DNA from: Paenilisteria portnoyi
Lineage (GTDB): Bacteria; Bacillota; Bacilli; Lactobacillales; Listeriaceae
Assembly: GCF_014322795.1 (NCBI RefSeq)
Contig: NZ_JAASTT010000026.1
Span: 1 to 42,856, forward strand
Direction of reading: 5' to 3'
DNA: 42,856 nucleotides
Part shown: one piece after another, positions 14,849 to 23,908 of the stretch
How the letters are laid out: each line of letters opens with the position of its first letter
Position numbering within the stretch: position 1 is the first letter of the stretch
The notes under the pieces: model-generated
What the model saw: only the letters and a program-made list of their open reading frames with translations
Told to the model about the DNA's origin: nothing
The model's database searches: none
Made by a program: the position numbers and the translations under genes

Positions 14849-16210
14849 TTAAAATGGCATCTTAAAATTACCTAATCCGCCACGTTTTTTCTTTCCTTTA
14901 CCACTTCCACCAGCACCAGACATTTGCTTCATCATCTTTTTCATCTCATTAAATTGTTTCAAAAGACGATTGACTTCTTGGATTGTTCGTCCAGAACCGC
15001 GAGCAATACGCTTCCGTCGATTCGCATTGATAATCTCTGGGTGATCTTTTTCTGCTTTTGTCATCGATTTAATAATCGCCTCGATATGTGTCAACTGCTT
15101 TTCATCGACGTTCATGTTATCGAGACCTTTCATTTTATTCGCGCCAGGCATCATCTTAAGAAGCTCGTCTAGCGGTCCCATTTGGCGAACTTGTTGCAAT
15201 TGTTCTAAAAAGTCATCTAGCGTCATCGACATGTCTTTTACTTTCTGCTCAAGCTCACGCGCCTTGTCCTCGTCGACTGAAACCTGCGCCTTCTCAATAA
15301 GAGATAACACATCACCCATGCCCAAAATACGAGATGCCATTCGGTCTGGATGGAAACTTTCGAGTGCCTCCATCTTCTCGCCCATACCAACAAATTTGAT
15401 CGGTTTCTCTGTCACAGAACGAATCGAAAGCGCCGCACCACCACGTGTATCCCCATCAAGTTTCGTTAAGACAACACCAGTAATATCTAACTGCGCATTA
15501 AAACTTTCCGCTACATTTACCGCATCTTGCCCTGTCATCGAATCGACAACGAGTAAAATTTCAGACGGATTAGCGATTTCTTTCACAGCTACCAATTCAT
15601 CCATTAATTCCGTATCAATATGCAGACGACCCGCCGTATCAATCAACACATAATCCAGATGATCCTCTTTCGCCTTCGCAATCGCTTGTTTGGCAATTTC
15701 GACAGGACTGACTTGATCACCTAAAGAAAAGACCGGCATATCCAGCTGATTTCCCAACGTTTCCAATTGTTTAATGGCCGCTGGGCGATAAATATCCGCC
15801 GCCACGAGAAGTGGTTTGCGATTATATTTTTTGCGTAGTAAGTTCGCAAGTTTACCAGTTGTTGTTGTTTTACCAGCCCCTTGAAGCCCAACCATCATAA
15901 CGACAGTCGGTGGTTTATCAGCAACGGCAATCTTACTTTCCTCGCCACCCATCAATGTCGTTAATTCTTCTTGGACAATTTTGATGACTTGTTGACCCGG
16001 CGTCAAGCTCTTCATAACTTCACTACCAACAGCACGCTCGCTTACTATTTTGATAAATTGTTTGACGACTTTAAAGTTAACATCCGCTTCCAGTAAAGCA
16101 AGTCGGACTTCACGCATCATTTCTTTTACATCCGCCTCGTTCACTTTCCCTTTTCCGCGGATTTTGTTCATCGTTTCTTGTAATCGGCCGGCTAATCCTT
16201 CAAATGCCAT
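14849..16210 (-). CDS. ffh: Signal recognition particle protein Ffh
   Basis: 453 aa, normal length. Domains: N (residues 1-95), G (100-295) with GLQGAGKTT at 108-116, DTAGRLHID, LTKLDGDTRGGA and the GMGEK closing motif, and the methionine-rich M domain (about 325-430) with RQMGPLDELLKMMPG, IARGSGRTIQEVNRLLKQF and MKKMMKQM. Ffh with 4.5S/6S RNA binds signal sequences on ribosomes and hands them to FtsY, encoded about 2.7 kb away on the same strand. It follows ylxM by 12 nt. Confidence 0.98.
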   Translation of the reverse strand: MAFEGLAGRLQETMNKIRGKGKVNEADVKEMMREVRLALLEADVNFKVVKQFIKIVSERAVGSEVMKSLTPGQQVIKIVQEELTTLMGGEESKIAVADKPPTVVMMVGLQGAGKTTTTGKLANLLRKKYNRKPLLVAADIYRPAAIKQLETLGNQLDMPVFSLGDQVSPVEIAKQAIAKAKEDHLDYVLIDTAGRLHIDTELMDELVAVKEIANPSEILLVVDSMTGQDAVNVAESFNAQLDITGVVLTKLDGDTRGGAALSIRSVTEKPIKFVGMGEKMEALESFHPDRMASRILGMGDVLSLIEKAQVSVDEDKARELEQKVKDMSMTLDDFLEQLQQVRQMGPLDELLKMMPGANKMKGLDNMNVDEKQLTHIEAIIKSMTKAEKDHPEIINANRRKRIARGSGRTIQEVNRLLKQFNEMKKMMKQMSGAGGSGKGKKKRGGLGNFKMPF

Positions 16211-16222
16211 GTGCGCCGCCTC

Positions 16223-16555
16223 CTAATCCATATTTTTAAGTTGTTGAAGCAGACCAGCTACTTCATTGTCTAACACTTGTTCTTCCTGTAATCGTCGTTC
16301 CAGATGCTCAATTAATTGCTCACGCTCCTGATATTTCTTTAAAACGCCAAGCTTTTCTTCATAATTCTCAAGCACCGCCTCGGTCCGCTTAATATTATCA
16401 TACACCGCCTGCCGACTCACCTCATACTCCTCAGCAATCTCACCAAGCGACAAATCCTCCAAATAATAAAGCGAAACATAGGACCGCTGCTTCTCTGTTA
16501 AAAGCGAATCATAGATATCAATCAAAAAATTCATCCGCGTCGTTTTCTCAAACAT
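16223..16555 (-). CDS. ylxM: YlxM, HTH regulator-like partner of SRP
   Basis: 110 aa. The N-terminal two thirds is a sigma-70 region-4-like helix-turn-helix: [41 protein letters not shown] charged C-terminal helix follows. Members of the UPF0122 family precede ffh in most Firmicutes and in streptococci influence SRP GTPase activity. The ATG at 16555 has a weak upstream AAGGA. Upstream lies the 16.6-17.25 kb repeat region, and only a weak promoter candidate (TATAAG near 16595) is visible. Confidence 0.93.
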   Translation of the reverse strand: MFEKTTRMNFLIDIYDSLLTEKQRSYVSLYYLEDLSLGEIAEEYEVSRQAVYDNIKRTEAVLENYEEKLGVLKKYQEREQLIEHLERRLQEEQVLDNEVAGLLQQLKNMD

Positions 16556-16658
16556 ATCCGCATCGTTCCTTCCCTAGCCAAAACCCGCTTATACTATATA
16601 AGAATACGTGGAAAAATGGGGGATGTCAAGCGCTGAAAGGCTGAGACGGCTCGTTCAA

Positions 16659-17250
16659 CTCCAGTTTTCGAGGAGTTAGCTAAAAGGAAGGCAGTTTCAT
16701 TGCATTCAACTGCATATTGAGGTTCTAACAAAGCAAACGACGCTATTCAAGAATCTCAACAAAGCTAGATCGGAGGCACAGGCCATGACGGGTACAAGGA
16801 ACGAATGCTCACTCTGTTCGCACTCGTATTGAGGCATTACTCGCCGATTTAGAGCCACAACATAGGGGGCGCAGTGAAAATCCTCTTTTGATTTTTGCGG
16901 AGGCCACGAAATTTCCGAGAGGCTGGCTCTTGAAGCTAGCCCGACCGTGAAGCAACCGCCAAACGAACGCAGAGCATGATTTCCGCTACACTAAGAATAG
17001 TATTTGCTCTTTATGGGGGCGCTCCAGTTTTCGAGGAGTTGGCTAAAAGGAAGGCAGTTTCATTGCATTCAACTGCATATTGAGGTTCTAAAAAAGCACA
17101 CTACGCTTTTCAAGAATCTCAACAAAGCTAGATCGGAGGCACAGGCCATGACGGATACAAGGAACGAATGCTCACTCTGTTCGCACTCGTATTGAGGCTC
17201 TAAATCGGCGAGTAATGCCTCATAAGAGCCACAACAAAGCTAGAGCGAGC
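16659..17250 (+). repeat. Repeat-rich gene-free region (copy B): two beta-gamma units around one alpha module
   Basis: Module beta is present twice (16659-16728 and 17022-17090; CCAGTTTTCGAGGAGTT ... GCATATTGAGGTTCTA). Each copy is followed by the same ~110-bp module gamma (GGAGGCACAGGCCATGACGG ... CACTCGTATTGAG). Between them lie alpha (16863-16941) and a delta-like stretch (AAACGAACGCAGAGCATGA on this strand). The two units are about 360 bp apart and nearly identical except for a 25-bp segment that is inverted. The forward frame at 17004-17195 lies wholly in repeats and is not taken as a gene. Confidence 0.85.
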
Positions 17251-17279
17251 GTGAAGAAACCTCCAACCCCAAACATTTG

Positions 17280-17288
17280 TGCTATAAT
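17280..17288 (+). promoter_or_regulatory. Extended -10 promoter of the DHFR-like gene
   Basis: TGCTATAAT (TATAAT at 17283-17288) lies about 36 nt before the chosen ATG; no clear -35. It begins just beyond the repeat region. Confidence 0.5.
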
Positions 17289-17323
17289 AAAAACATGTCA
17301 ATGCTAAAGGAGCTATGCAAATC

Positions 17324-17851
17324 ATGAGAAAAGTAGTTTTTTACGGCGCCGTTACCCTAGACGGATACCTAGCCGACCAAGACAATAGTTTAACCTGGCT
17401 ATTCGAAACAGACACAGGCGAAGGAACCACCTACGAAAAATTCATCCAAAATATCGATGCAGTCGTCATGGGCCGCGTCACGTACGAAGAAGTTCTAAAG
17501 CTACAAAAAGGCGAACCATTTTATCCAGACCAAGAGGTATACGTTTTCACAAGAGACACGACTAAAACCTTTGAAGATACCCATACCATCCACGAAAACC
17601 CAGTTTCTTTTATTAACGAATTAAAAGAACAAGATGGAAAACCTATTTGGATTGTAGGTGGCGGTAACTTATTAAAACCACTTCTAGAAGCTAATATGAT
17701 CGATGAGTGGTGGATTCAAATCACGCCTATCCTGCTCGGTAAAGGGAAACGATTATTCGAAGAGGGCGACTATCTAGAACGCCTTGAATTAGTTGATACT
17801 ACTTCTTTCGGCCAGTTTGTCGAGTTGCATTACAAAAAAAGCGAAAAATAG
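17324..17851 (+). CDS. RibD C-terminal/dihydrofolate reductase-like protein
   Basis: 175 aa. It begins MRKVVFYGAVTLDGYLADQD and has the signatures of the small stand-alone RibD_C family (YwjB/YyaP type): DAVVMGRVTYEEV, YVFTRDT, IWIVGGGNLLKPLLEANMIDEWWIQITPILLGKGKRLF. The fold is that of DHFR with an NADPH site, but these stand-alone proteins do not have a proven substrate. The start at 17324 follows AAAGGAG by 11 nt and matches the family start; the ATG at 17315 is only 2 nt from the site. Convergent with ftsY. Confidence 0.85.
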   Translation: MRKVVFYGAVTLDGYLADQDNSLTWLFETDTGEGTTYEKFIQNIDAVVMGRVTYEEVLKLQKGEPFYPDQEVYVFTRDTTKTFEDTHTIHENPVSFINELKEQDGKPIWIVGGGNLLKPLLEANMIDEWWIQITPILLGKGKRLFEEGDYLERLELVDTTSFGQFVELHYKKSEK

Positions 17852-17856
17852 GAAAT

Positions 17857-17894
17857 AACCCGTTTACCAGAAAAACAATTCTGATAGACGGGTT
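17857..17894. terminator. Bidirectional terminator, DHFR-like gene / ftsY
   Basis: Arms AACCCGTTTACCAG (17857-17870) and CTGATAGACGGGTT (17881-17894) pair over 14 bp with two imperfect positions; T-run on the plus strand, A-rich loop. Confidence 0.85.
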
Positions 17895-17914
17895 TTTCCA
17901 TCGCCTAAATAATG

Positions 17915-18904
17915 TTATTCTTTTGCACCGTCAATCACGTCTGCGAATAAACCATATACGTATTCATTCGCGTCGAACGCTTGAAGGTCATCCATTTTTT
18001 CACCCAAACCAACAAATTTAACCGGGATATGGAGCTCGTTACGAATCGCAATCACGATCCCACCTTTTGCTGTACCGTCTAATTTCGTTAGCACAATCCC
18101 ACTTACATCTGTCGCCTCTTTGAACTGTTTCGCCTGCACAAACGCATTTTGCCCCGTTGTGGCATCTAAGACAAGCAAGACCTCATGTGGCGCATTTGGC
18201 ACCTCACGCGTGATGACACGTTTCACCTTCTCCAGCTCGTTCATTAAGTTCACTTTGTTTTGCAAGCGTCCAGCCGTGTCACAGAGCAAGACATCCACGT
18301 TACGCGCTTTGGCCGCTTGTACCGCATCAAACATCACCGCTGCGGGATCACTGCCCTCTGCTTGCTTGATAACGTCCACACCGACACGCTCACCCCATAC
18401 GTCTAACTGATCAATCGCCCCAGCTCGGAATGTATCGCCAGCCGCTAGAAGCACGCTCTTGCCTTGTGCTTTCAAATGATGTGCCAGTTTGCCGATAGTC
18501 GTCGTTTTACCAACACCGTTCACACCGACAAAAAGAATCACCGTCAAGCCTTCTGGTTGGATATTTAACTCTGGTAATTCTTCCTCTTCGCCGTGGTAAA
18601 TCGCCACCAATTTCTCCACGATGACTTCCTGTACAGCTTTCGGGTCCTGAATATTACGCAACTTCACCTCTTCACGTAACTGCTCGACAAGCTCCATCAC
18701 CGTTTCAAAACCAACATCCGCCTGAATCAGAATTTCCTCCAACTCTTCAAAAAACTCCTCATCCACTTTACGATAACGCGCCACAAGTTCATTCATTTTA
18801 CCTGAAAAATTATCACGCGTTTTGGATAAGCCATCTTTAAATTTTTCCGTAACAGAATCGGTTTGTTGTGTTAATTTATCCTTTATTTTCTTGAAAAATG
18901 TCAT
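17915..18904 (-). CDS. ftsY: Signal recognition particle receptor FtsY
   Basis: 329 aa with a short acidic/basic N-terminus typical of Gram-positives (no long A domain). NG domain: NFSGKMNELVARYRKVDEEFFEELEEIL, GVNGVGKTTTIGKL (residues 127-140), AAGDTFRAGAIDQL, CDTAGRLQNK, LTKLDGTAKGG and GLGEKMDDLQ. It docks the SRP-ribosome complex at the membrane. It follows smc by 16 nt, last gene of rnc-smc-ftsY as in Bacillus. Confidence 0.98.
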   Translation of the reverse strand: MTFFKKIKDKLTQQTDSVTEKFKDGLSKTRDNFSGKMNELVARYRKVDEEFFEELEEILIQADVGFETVMELVEQLREEVKLRNIQDPKAVQEVIVEKLVAIYHGEEEELPELNIQPEGLTVILFVGVNGVGKTTTIGKLAHHLKAQGKSVLLAAGDTFRAGAIDQLDVWGERVGVDVIKQAEGSDPAAVMFDAVQAAKARNVDVLLCDTAGRLQNKVNLMNELEKVKRVITREVPNAPHEVLLVLDATTGQNAFVQAKQFKEATDVSGIVLTKLDGTAKGGIVIAIRNELHIPVKFVGLGEKMDDLQAFDANEYVYGLFADVIDGAKE

Positions 18905-18920
18905 CCGGTTTGCAACTCCT

Positions 18921-21900
18921 CTATTTGATTAGTTCTGCAGTTTCTTCTAAGCGCACCGAAACGAGCTTCGAGACGCCAGATTCCTGCATTGTTACACCGT
19001 ACAGCACATCCGCTTCCTCCATCGTGCCCTTGCGGTGAGTTATAACGATAAATTGAATATTCGTTTCAAATTTCTTCAAATAACGACTAAAGCGCGTCAC
19101 GTTCGCCTCATCCAGCGCCGCCTCCACTTCATCCAAAATACAGAATGGCATCGGACGTACGCGAATAATCGCAAATAATAAAGCAATCGCCGTTAACGCA
19201 CGCTCTCCACCCGAAAGTAGGCTCAAGTTCTGCAATTTCTTGCCTGGTGGTTGCGCTTCGATATCCACGCCCGTTGTTAAGACCTCATCCGGATTTTGCA
19301 AAATAAGTCGCGCTTGTCCACCACCAAAAAGCTCAGGGAAAACAATCGCAAATTCTGTTTGAATCGCTGTGAAAGAGGCATCAAATCGCTTCTTCATTTC
19401 CTCATCCATCTCATCCATCACTTGGAACAAGGTTGATTTAGCTTCGAGTAAATCCGCCTGCTGCCCATTTAGGAAGTCAAAACGTTCTTTAATCCGCTCG
19501 AATTCGTCGATGGCACCAATATTGACTGCACCAAGTTCATCGATGGAACGTTTCAATAACCGGACTTTGGACCGCGCGTTATCGATATCCATATCTTCCA
19601 CCTTACGAGCTTTAGCCGCCTCAAAAGTGAGCACATAGGCTTCCGATAAGCGTTCTAAACGATTGTCTACATCCGCGTCTAAACGGCTTAAACTGACCTC
19701 TGCCGTTGTTTTTTGCTCCATGTAAAAACTTGCTTGATTATGCTTTTGCTGCAAGGCTTCTTCTTGAACGGCCAAGCTTTCTTGTAGCGCCAGACGTTTT
19801 TCGCGTAATTCATCACGTCTCGCTATCATTTGTTCCTTCTCCATCCGTGCCTGCTCGATGATCTCAACTAACTCTTCCGTACTCGTATGCACCGTTTCTA
19901 GGTTTGTTTGAAGCATCGCCAGTTTTGACGTAATCGCCTCTTTTTGGTTATAGTAATCAGCCATATCTGTTTCTAGCGTCAGCAAAGCTTGTGCTGCGGT
20001 CTGAAGCTGTTCACGACTCACTGCCACGCGAGATTTAAGTGTGGCATAACTTTCTTGATCGCTCGCACGATTATGTTCTTGCTCTTTGCTTTGCTTCGTC
20101 ATCCGCTGAATCTGTTCGTCTTTATCGATAATTTCCAGCGCCAGCACCGTTAATTCTTGTTGCAATTTCTCTTTGCGTTCTGTCAATTGCTGATGTTCCG
20201 ACGTGCCTTCTTCTTTCTCCATATCGTAAATTTGGAGCTGTTTGTTCGCTACGGCTAAACGTTCTTCCGCGCGCTCTTTTTTCCCGAGTAATTCCGTCTC
20301 TTGCAAACGAAGCGATTCGCCAATGGACCGTGCCTCTTCTAACTGCTCTCGTTTTGCTTTGACCTCTTCTTTCAATGCCGTAAATTGTTTCTCCGTTTTC
20401 TCCACAGCGACCGTCATTTGTGCAATCGTTTTGCTCAAGTTTTCCAGTTCGTGTTTACGCGTCATGATAGATGATTTGCCTTGCGCGGTTGCTCCACCAG
20501 TCATCGAACCACCAGCGTTCACGACGTCACCTTCCAATGTAACCACGCGATATCGGAAGTTCACCAATTTTGCGAGTAGATTCGCGCCTTTTAGGTCCTT
20601 TGCCAAAATGGTCGTTCCAAGCGCGTTCAAAATCACGTTTTCCACTTGGGCATCGTACGTCAACACATCACTTGCCAACGCGACAAAAGCTGGTTGTTGT
20701 TCCAAGCTATGTTTTGTCGCCATCGGAATTTGGCGTGGTTGAATCGTTGTCAGCGGTAAGAATGTCGCCCGCCCAGCTCGCGTCTCTTTCAAATAACGAA
20801 TCGCTTCACGCGCCGACTGATCATCGCGCACAATAATATGCTGGGCATTCGCACCAAGCGCGATTTCAAGCGCCTTCTGGTAATGTTCCGGAATCTCGAC
20901 TAATTCGACAAACGCGCCCATAATACCGTTCAACTTCTTCTTCGCCTTCAAAACTTCACGAACACCTTGGAAAAATCCAGCGTAATCATCCGCGAGCTCC
21001 GCCAATGTTTCCTGACGCGACTTCGCTTGTTGAATCGTTTCATATTGCCGATACATTTCACGCTCTTGCTTCGTGAAAACCGCTTCCTGTTTCGCCAATT
21101 CCTGCTGAACAGACTGATAATTCCCCATCTGATCCGCCAGCTTCGTCCGCATTTCTTCTACATGTTTCGTCAAACTTTCGACATTCGCAATAATTTCATT
21201 TCGTTCTGAGATATGTTGCTGGTTTTCATGATCCAGTTTTTCCGAACGACCTTGCATCTGCGACAGCTGCCGCTCCAAATAACCGATATCATTTTTCATC
21301 GTCGTCTGCGTATGGCGTAACTCAATATAATCACTTTTCATGTTCTCGATTTTTTCTTCCGATAAGTTGCTATACTCCGCCAATTTGGCCTCAAGTACCT
21401 TCTTCTCTTTCAGAAAAACTTCGAGCGCCGTTTCTTTTTCCAGCTTATCTTGCAAAAGCCCTTGTTTTTGCGCCTCAAAAGTCTTAATCTTCGCTTCAAG
21501 TTGTTGCAAGTTTTCATGCATGGCCTGTTCGTTCTCGTTACTATGTTTCTTCCGTTCCAACGCCACATTTCGTTGCCCTTCCAATTGCTCCAATCGTTCC
21601 GTCACAACGAGAAGTTCAGCCTGCGTCACATCCATTTGCTCATCCATCTCCGCGAGCATCTGCTTTTGCGCGAAAATCTGGGCTTCTTCCTGCTTAATTT
21701 CCGCCTGCATCGCCGTCAAAATGTCACCGTTCTTCGCAAATTCCGCTTTTTGGATTGCAATTTTTTCCGTGAACGCTTCAATTTCAGCCACGAGTAGCGT
21801 CACTTCATATTTCTCCAACTCTTCCTGCTGGAATAAATAATCCTTCGCCACACTCGCCTGCATCTCAAGTGGCTCCAATTGCCCCTCTAACTCGTATAAA

Positions 21901-22481
21901 ATATCCTGCACCCGGTTCAAGTTCTCTTCCGTTTCAAAAAGCTTGTTTTCCGCTTGTTTCTTCCGGTGTTTGTATTTCAAAACACCCGCCGCTTCTTCAA
22001 AAATCGAGCGCCGTTCCTCTGGCTTACTATTTAGAATCTCATCAATTTTCCCTTGACTAATAATCGAAAACGACTCGCGTCCAAGACCTGAATCCATAAA
22101 TAAGTCCACGATATCTTTCAGACGACACGACTGCTTATTAATCAAATAATCGCTATCTCCATTACGGAAAATACGTCTTGTCACCGAAACCTCACTATAA
22201 TCAAGCGGTAAAAACCGATCCTCATTCTCAAAAACAAGCGACACTTCCGCAAAATTAATTGGTTTGCGCGAATCACTTCCGGCAAAAATAACATCACCCA
22301 TCCGGCCACCGCGAAGACTTTTGGCAGACTGCTCCCCAAGTACCCAGCGAATCGCCTCGGTAATATTACTTTTTCCACTTCCATTTGGGCCTACTATCGC
22401 TGTAGTGCCCGGCACAAAATCAATTACCATTTTGTCAGCAAATGACTTGAAACCATTCATTTCTAATCGTTTTAATAACAT
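18921..22481 (-). CDS. smc: Chromosome segregation protein SMC
   Basis: 1186 aa, the full SMC length. Walker A GPNGSGKSN at residues 31-39, two long coiled coils (about 170-500 and 680-1010), a central hinge with KLNGIMGAFVELVEIP and GDVVNAGGSMTGG, and a C-terminal head with the LSGGERALTAIALLFAI signature and CILDEVEAALDEANV Walker B. With ScpA and ScpB it organises and separates replicated origins. The ATG lies 19 nt behind the rnc stop. No frameshift or gap seen. Confidence 0.98.
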   Translation of the reverse strand: MLLKRLEMNGFKSFADKMVIDFVPGTTAIVGPNGSGKSNITEAIRWVLGEQSAKSLRGGRMGDVIFAGSDSRKPINFAEVSLVFENEDRFLPLDYSEVSVTRRIFRNGDSDYLINKQSCRLKDIVDLFMDSGLGRESFSIISQGKIDEILNSKPEERRSIFEEAAGVLKYKHRKKQAENKLFETEENLNRVQDILYELEGQLEPLEMQASVAKDYLFQQEELEKYEVTLLVAEIEAFTEKIAIQKAEFAKNGDILTAMQAEIKQEEAQIFAQKQMLAEMDEQMDVTQAELLVVTERLEQLEGQRNVALERKKHSNENEQAMHENLQQLEAKIKTFEAQKQGLLQDKLEKETALEVFLKEKKVLEAKLAEYSNLSEEKIENMKSDYIELRHTQTTMKNDIGYLERQLSQMQGRSEKLDHENQQHISERNEIIANVESLTKHVEEMRTKLADQMGNYQSVQQELAKQEAVFTKQEREMYRQYETIQQAKSRQETLAELADDYAGFFQGVREVLKAKKKLNGIMGAFVELVEIPEHYQKALEIALGANAQHIIVRDDQSAREAIRYLKETRAGRATFLPLTTIQPRQIPMATKHSLEQQPAFVALASDVLTYDAQVENVILNALGTTILAKDLKGANLLAKLVNFRYRVVTLEGDVVNAGGSMTGGATAQGKSSIMTRKHELENLSKTIAQMTVAVEKTEKQFTALKEEVKAKREQLEEARSIGESLRLQETELLGKKERAEERLAVANKQLQIYDMEKEEGTSEHQQLTERKEKLQQELTVLALEIIDKDEQIQRMTKQSKEQEHNRASDQESYATLKSRVAVSREQLQTAAQALLTLETDMADYYNQKEAITSKLAMLQTNLETVHTSTEELVEIIEQARMEKEQMIARRDELREKRLALQESLAVQEEALQQKHNQASFYMEQKTTAEVSLSRLDADVDNRLERLSEAYVLTFEAAKARKVEDMDIDNARSKVRLLKRSIDELGAVNIGAIDEFERIKERFDFLNGQQADLLEAKSTLFQVMDEMDEEMKKRFDASFTAIQTEFAIVFPELFGGGQARLILQNPDEVLTTGVDIEAQPPGKKLQNLSLLSGGERALTAIALLFAIIRVRPMPFCILDEVEAALDEANVTRFSRYLKKFETNIQFIVITHRKGTMEEADVLYGVTMQESGVSKLVSVRLEETAELIK

Positions 22482-22500
22482 GTCCGGACTCCTTCACCGC

Positions 22501-23190
22501 TTAGTTTTGGCGCAACGCTTGGATAGCGCTTTTGGCGGCATTTTGCTCCGCTTGTTTCTTCGTCTTACCCGTTCCAGCGCCGCGTTTTTCTTGGTTGATT
22601 GCAACAATTGCTTCGAAAGCCTTGCTGTGCGCTGGCCCTTTTTCATCTAGAATCGTATACGTAATCACGACGTCACGGTCTTTTTGCACGATTTCTTGTA
22701 GTTGCGTTTTATAATCGACCGTCTGCTCAAAATAACCAGCATCGATTTTTGGAAATACAACGCGCTCGAGGAACCGCACAACCTTGTCCAGCCCTTGATC
22801 AAGGAATAACGCTCCAATAAAGGACTCGAATACATCTGCAAGCAATGCCGGGCGTGTTCTGCCACCAGCTCTCTCCTCCCCGCGTCCAAGTCGCACGTAC
22901 CGCGAGAAGTTCACCATTTCCGCAAAATCAACGAGCGAAGGTTCACATACGATGGCTGCACGCATTTTCGTCATTTGCCCTTCTGCCATACTTGGAAATT
23001 TCGTAAATAAGTAATGCGAAACCGTCACCTCAAGCACCGCATCCCCAAGAAACTCCAAGCGCTCATTATCCTGAATTTTTTCCTTGCGATGTTCATTCAC
23101 ATAAGACGAGTGTGTAAAAGCCGTTTTTAGAAGGTTTATATCTGTAAATGTAAAACCAACACTTTCCTGCAATTCTTCCCAAAGATCCAT
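22501..23190 (-). CDS. rnc: Ribonuclease III
   Basis: 229 aa. RNase III domain with the catalytic signature NERLEFLGDAVLEV (residues 42-55) and the second acidic site at DVFESFIGALFLD, followed by a dsRNA-binding domain: DYKTQLQEIVQ, GPAHSKAFEAIV, GTGKTKKQAEQNAAKSAI. It processes rRNA precursors and double-stranded RNA. The start at 23190 (MDLWEELQ) has GGAGG 8 nt upstream; the longer frame would place this SD inside the gene. First gene of rnc-smc-ftsY. Confidence 0.97.
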   Translation of the reverse strand: MDLWEELQESVGFTFTDINLLKTAFTHSSYVNEHRKEKIQDNERLEFLGDAVLEVTVSHYLFTKFPSMAEGQMTKMRAAIVCEPSLVDFAEMVNFSRYVRLGRGEERAGGRTRPALLADVFESFIGALFLDQGLDKVVRFLERVVFPKIDAGYFEQTVDYKTQLQEIVQKDRDVVITYTILDEKGPAHSKAFEAIVAINQEKRGAGTGKTKKQAEQNAAKSAIQALRQN

Positions 23191-23224
23191 CTGTAAAGCC
23201 TCCATTTCGATACACCAGAGCTCT

Positions 23225-23266
23225 ATTTTCTAAACATCTTTTAAGAGAAGAGTCTGCTTAGAAAAT
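23225..23266. promoter_or_regulatory. Inverted repeat in the rnc leader
   Basis: ATTTTCTAA (23225-23233) and TTAGAAAAT (23258-23266) pair perfectly, with a further small palindrome (CTTTTAAGAG) in the loop. It lies 35 nt or more upstream of the rnc start and lacks a T-run, so it is not a standard terminator. RNase III genes can be self-regulated by cleavage of a leader hairpin; this is a candidate by inference. Confidence 0.35.
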
Positions 23267-23282
23267 AAACTTTAATGTGGAA

Positions 23283-23361
23283 AAAGAGGATGTCTAGGTG
23301 TGCGACAGAATTTTAACCGGAAAACCCGTCTAAAACAGTCTGTGCTACCTAGACACCCTCG
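23283..23361 (-). terminator. Long-hairpin terminator of acpP
   Basis: TGTCTAGGT (23291-23299) and ACCTAGACA (23346-23354) pair perfectly, extended inward by GACAGA/TCTGTG. On the minus strand the hairpin is followed by TCTTTTTCC. The loop is long (about 30 nt). It separates acpP from rnc. Confidence 0.65.
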
Positions 23362-23386
23362 TTCATTTGTTTAAAACAAGTCGGAA

Positions 23387-23623
<237 letters not shown>

Positions 23624-23644
23624 TTACTTCACCTCCCTCCAAGT

Positions 23645-23673
23645 ATTATATAGGATTTCTTCGTATTCGTAAA
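23645..23673 (-). promoter_or_regulatory. Promoter of acpP
   Basis: TTTACG (23668-23673) and a perfect TATAAT (23645-23650) with a 17-bp spacer on the minus strand; expected start about 20 nt before the ATG. Confidence 0.75.
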
Positions 23674-23705
23674 CTATTAATTAAAAAAAGACATAAAAAT
23701 ATGCG

Positions 23706-23724
23706 CAAAAGCTAGGAAACTAGC
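23706..23724 (-). terminator. Small hairpin between fabG and the acpP promoter
   Basis: GCTAG-TTTC-CTAGC followed by TTTTGC on the minus strand; a short stem, so a weak terminator at most. Confidence 0.35.
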
Positions 23725-23778
23725 GTATTTCAGCCTTATTTTCGACTAACTTCCAATCCAACTCCGTGCCTCCAAACT

Positions 23779-23902
23779 GCTGGGCGACGAGAAATGCCCA
23801 GATTCTAGGCAAAGTCGAGCACCGAAGCGGAGCGTACTGTGGTACGTGAGCATCGGAGCACAGACTTTAACGACGAAGATGGGTATTTCTCGTCGCCCAC
23901 AG
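23779..23902 (-). repeat. Palindromic intergenic element behind fabG (element P1)
   Basis: Ends GGGCGACGAGAAATGCCCA (23782-23800) and TGGGTATTTCTCGTCGCCC (23880-23898) are inverted copies with one G-T pair. The core holds CTAGGCAAAGTCGAGCACCG, a hairpin CGTAC-TGTG-GTACG and GCATCGGAGCACAG ... TTTAACGACGAA. The same core recurs at 31020-31205. The element starts 7 nt after the fabG stop. Confidence 0.8.
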
Positions 23903-23908
23903 CAAGAC

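Noticed and set aside
17004-17195. 63-aa plus-strand frame between ylxM and the DHFR-like gene
   Set aside because: It lies entirely in modules beta and gamma of the repeat family; the other copy at 16.66 kb does not keep an equivalent gene.
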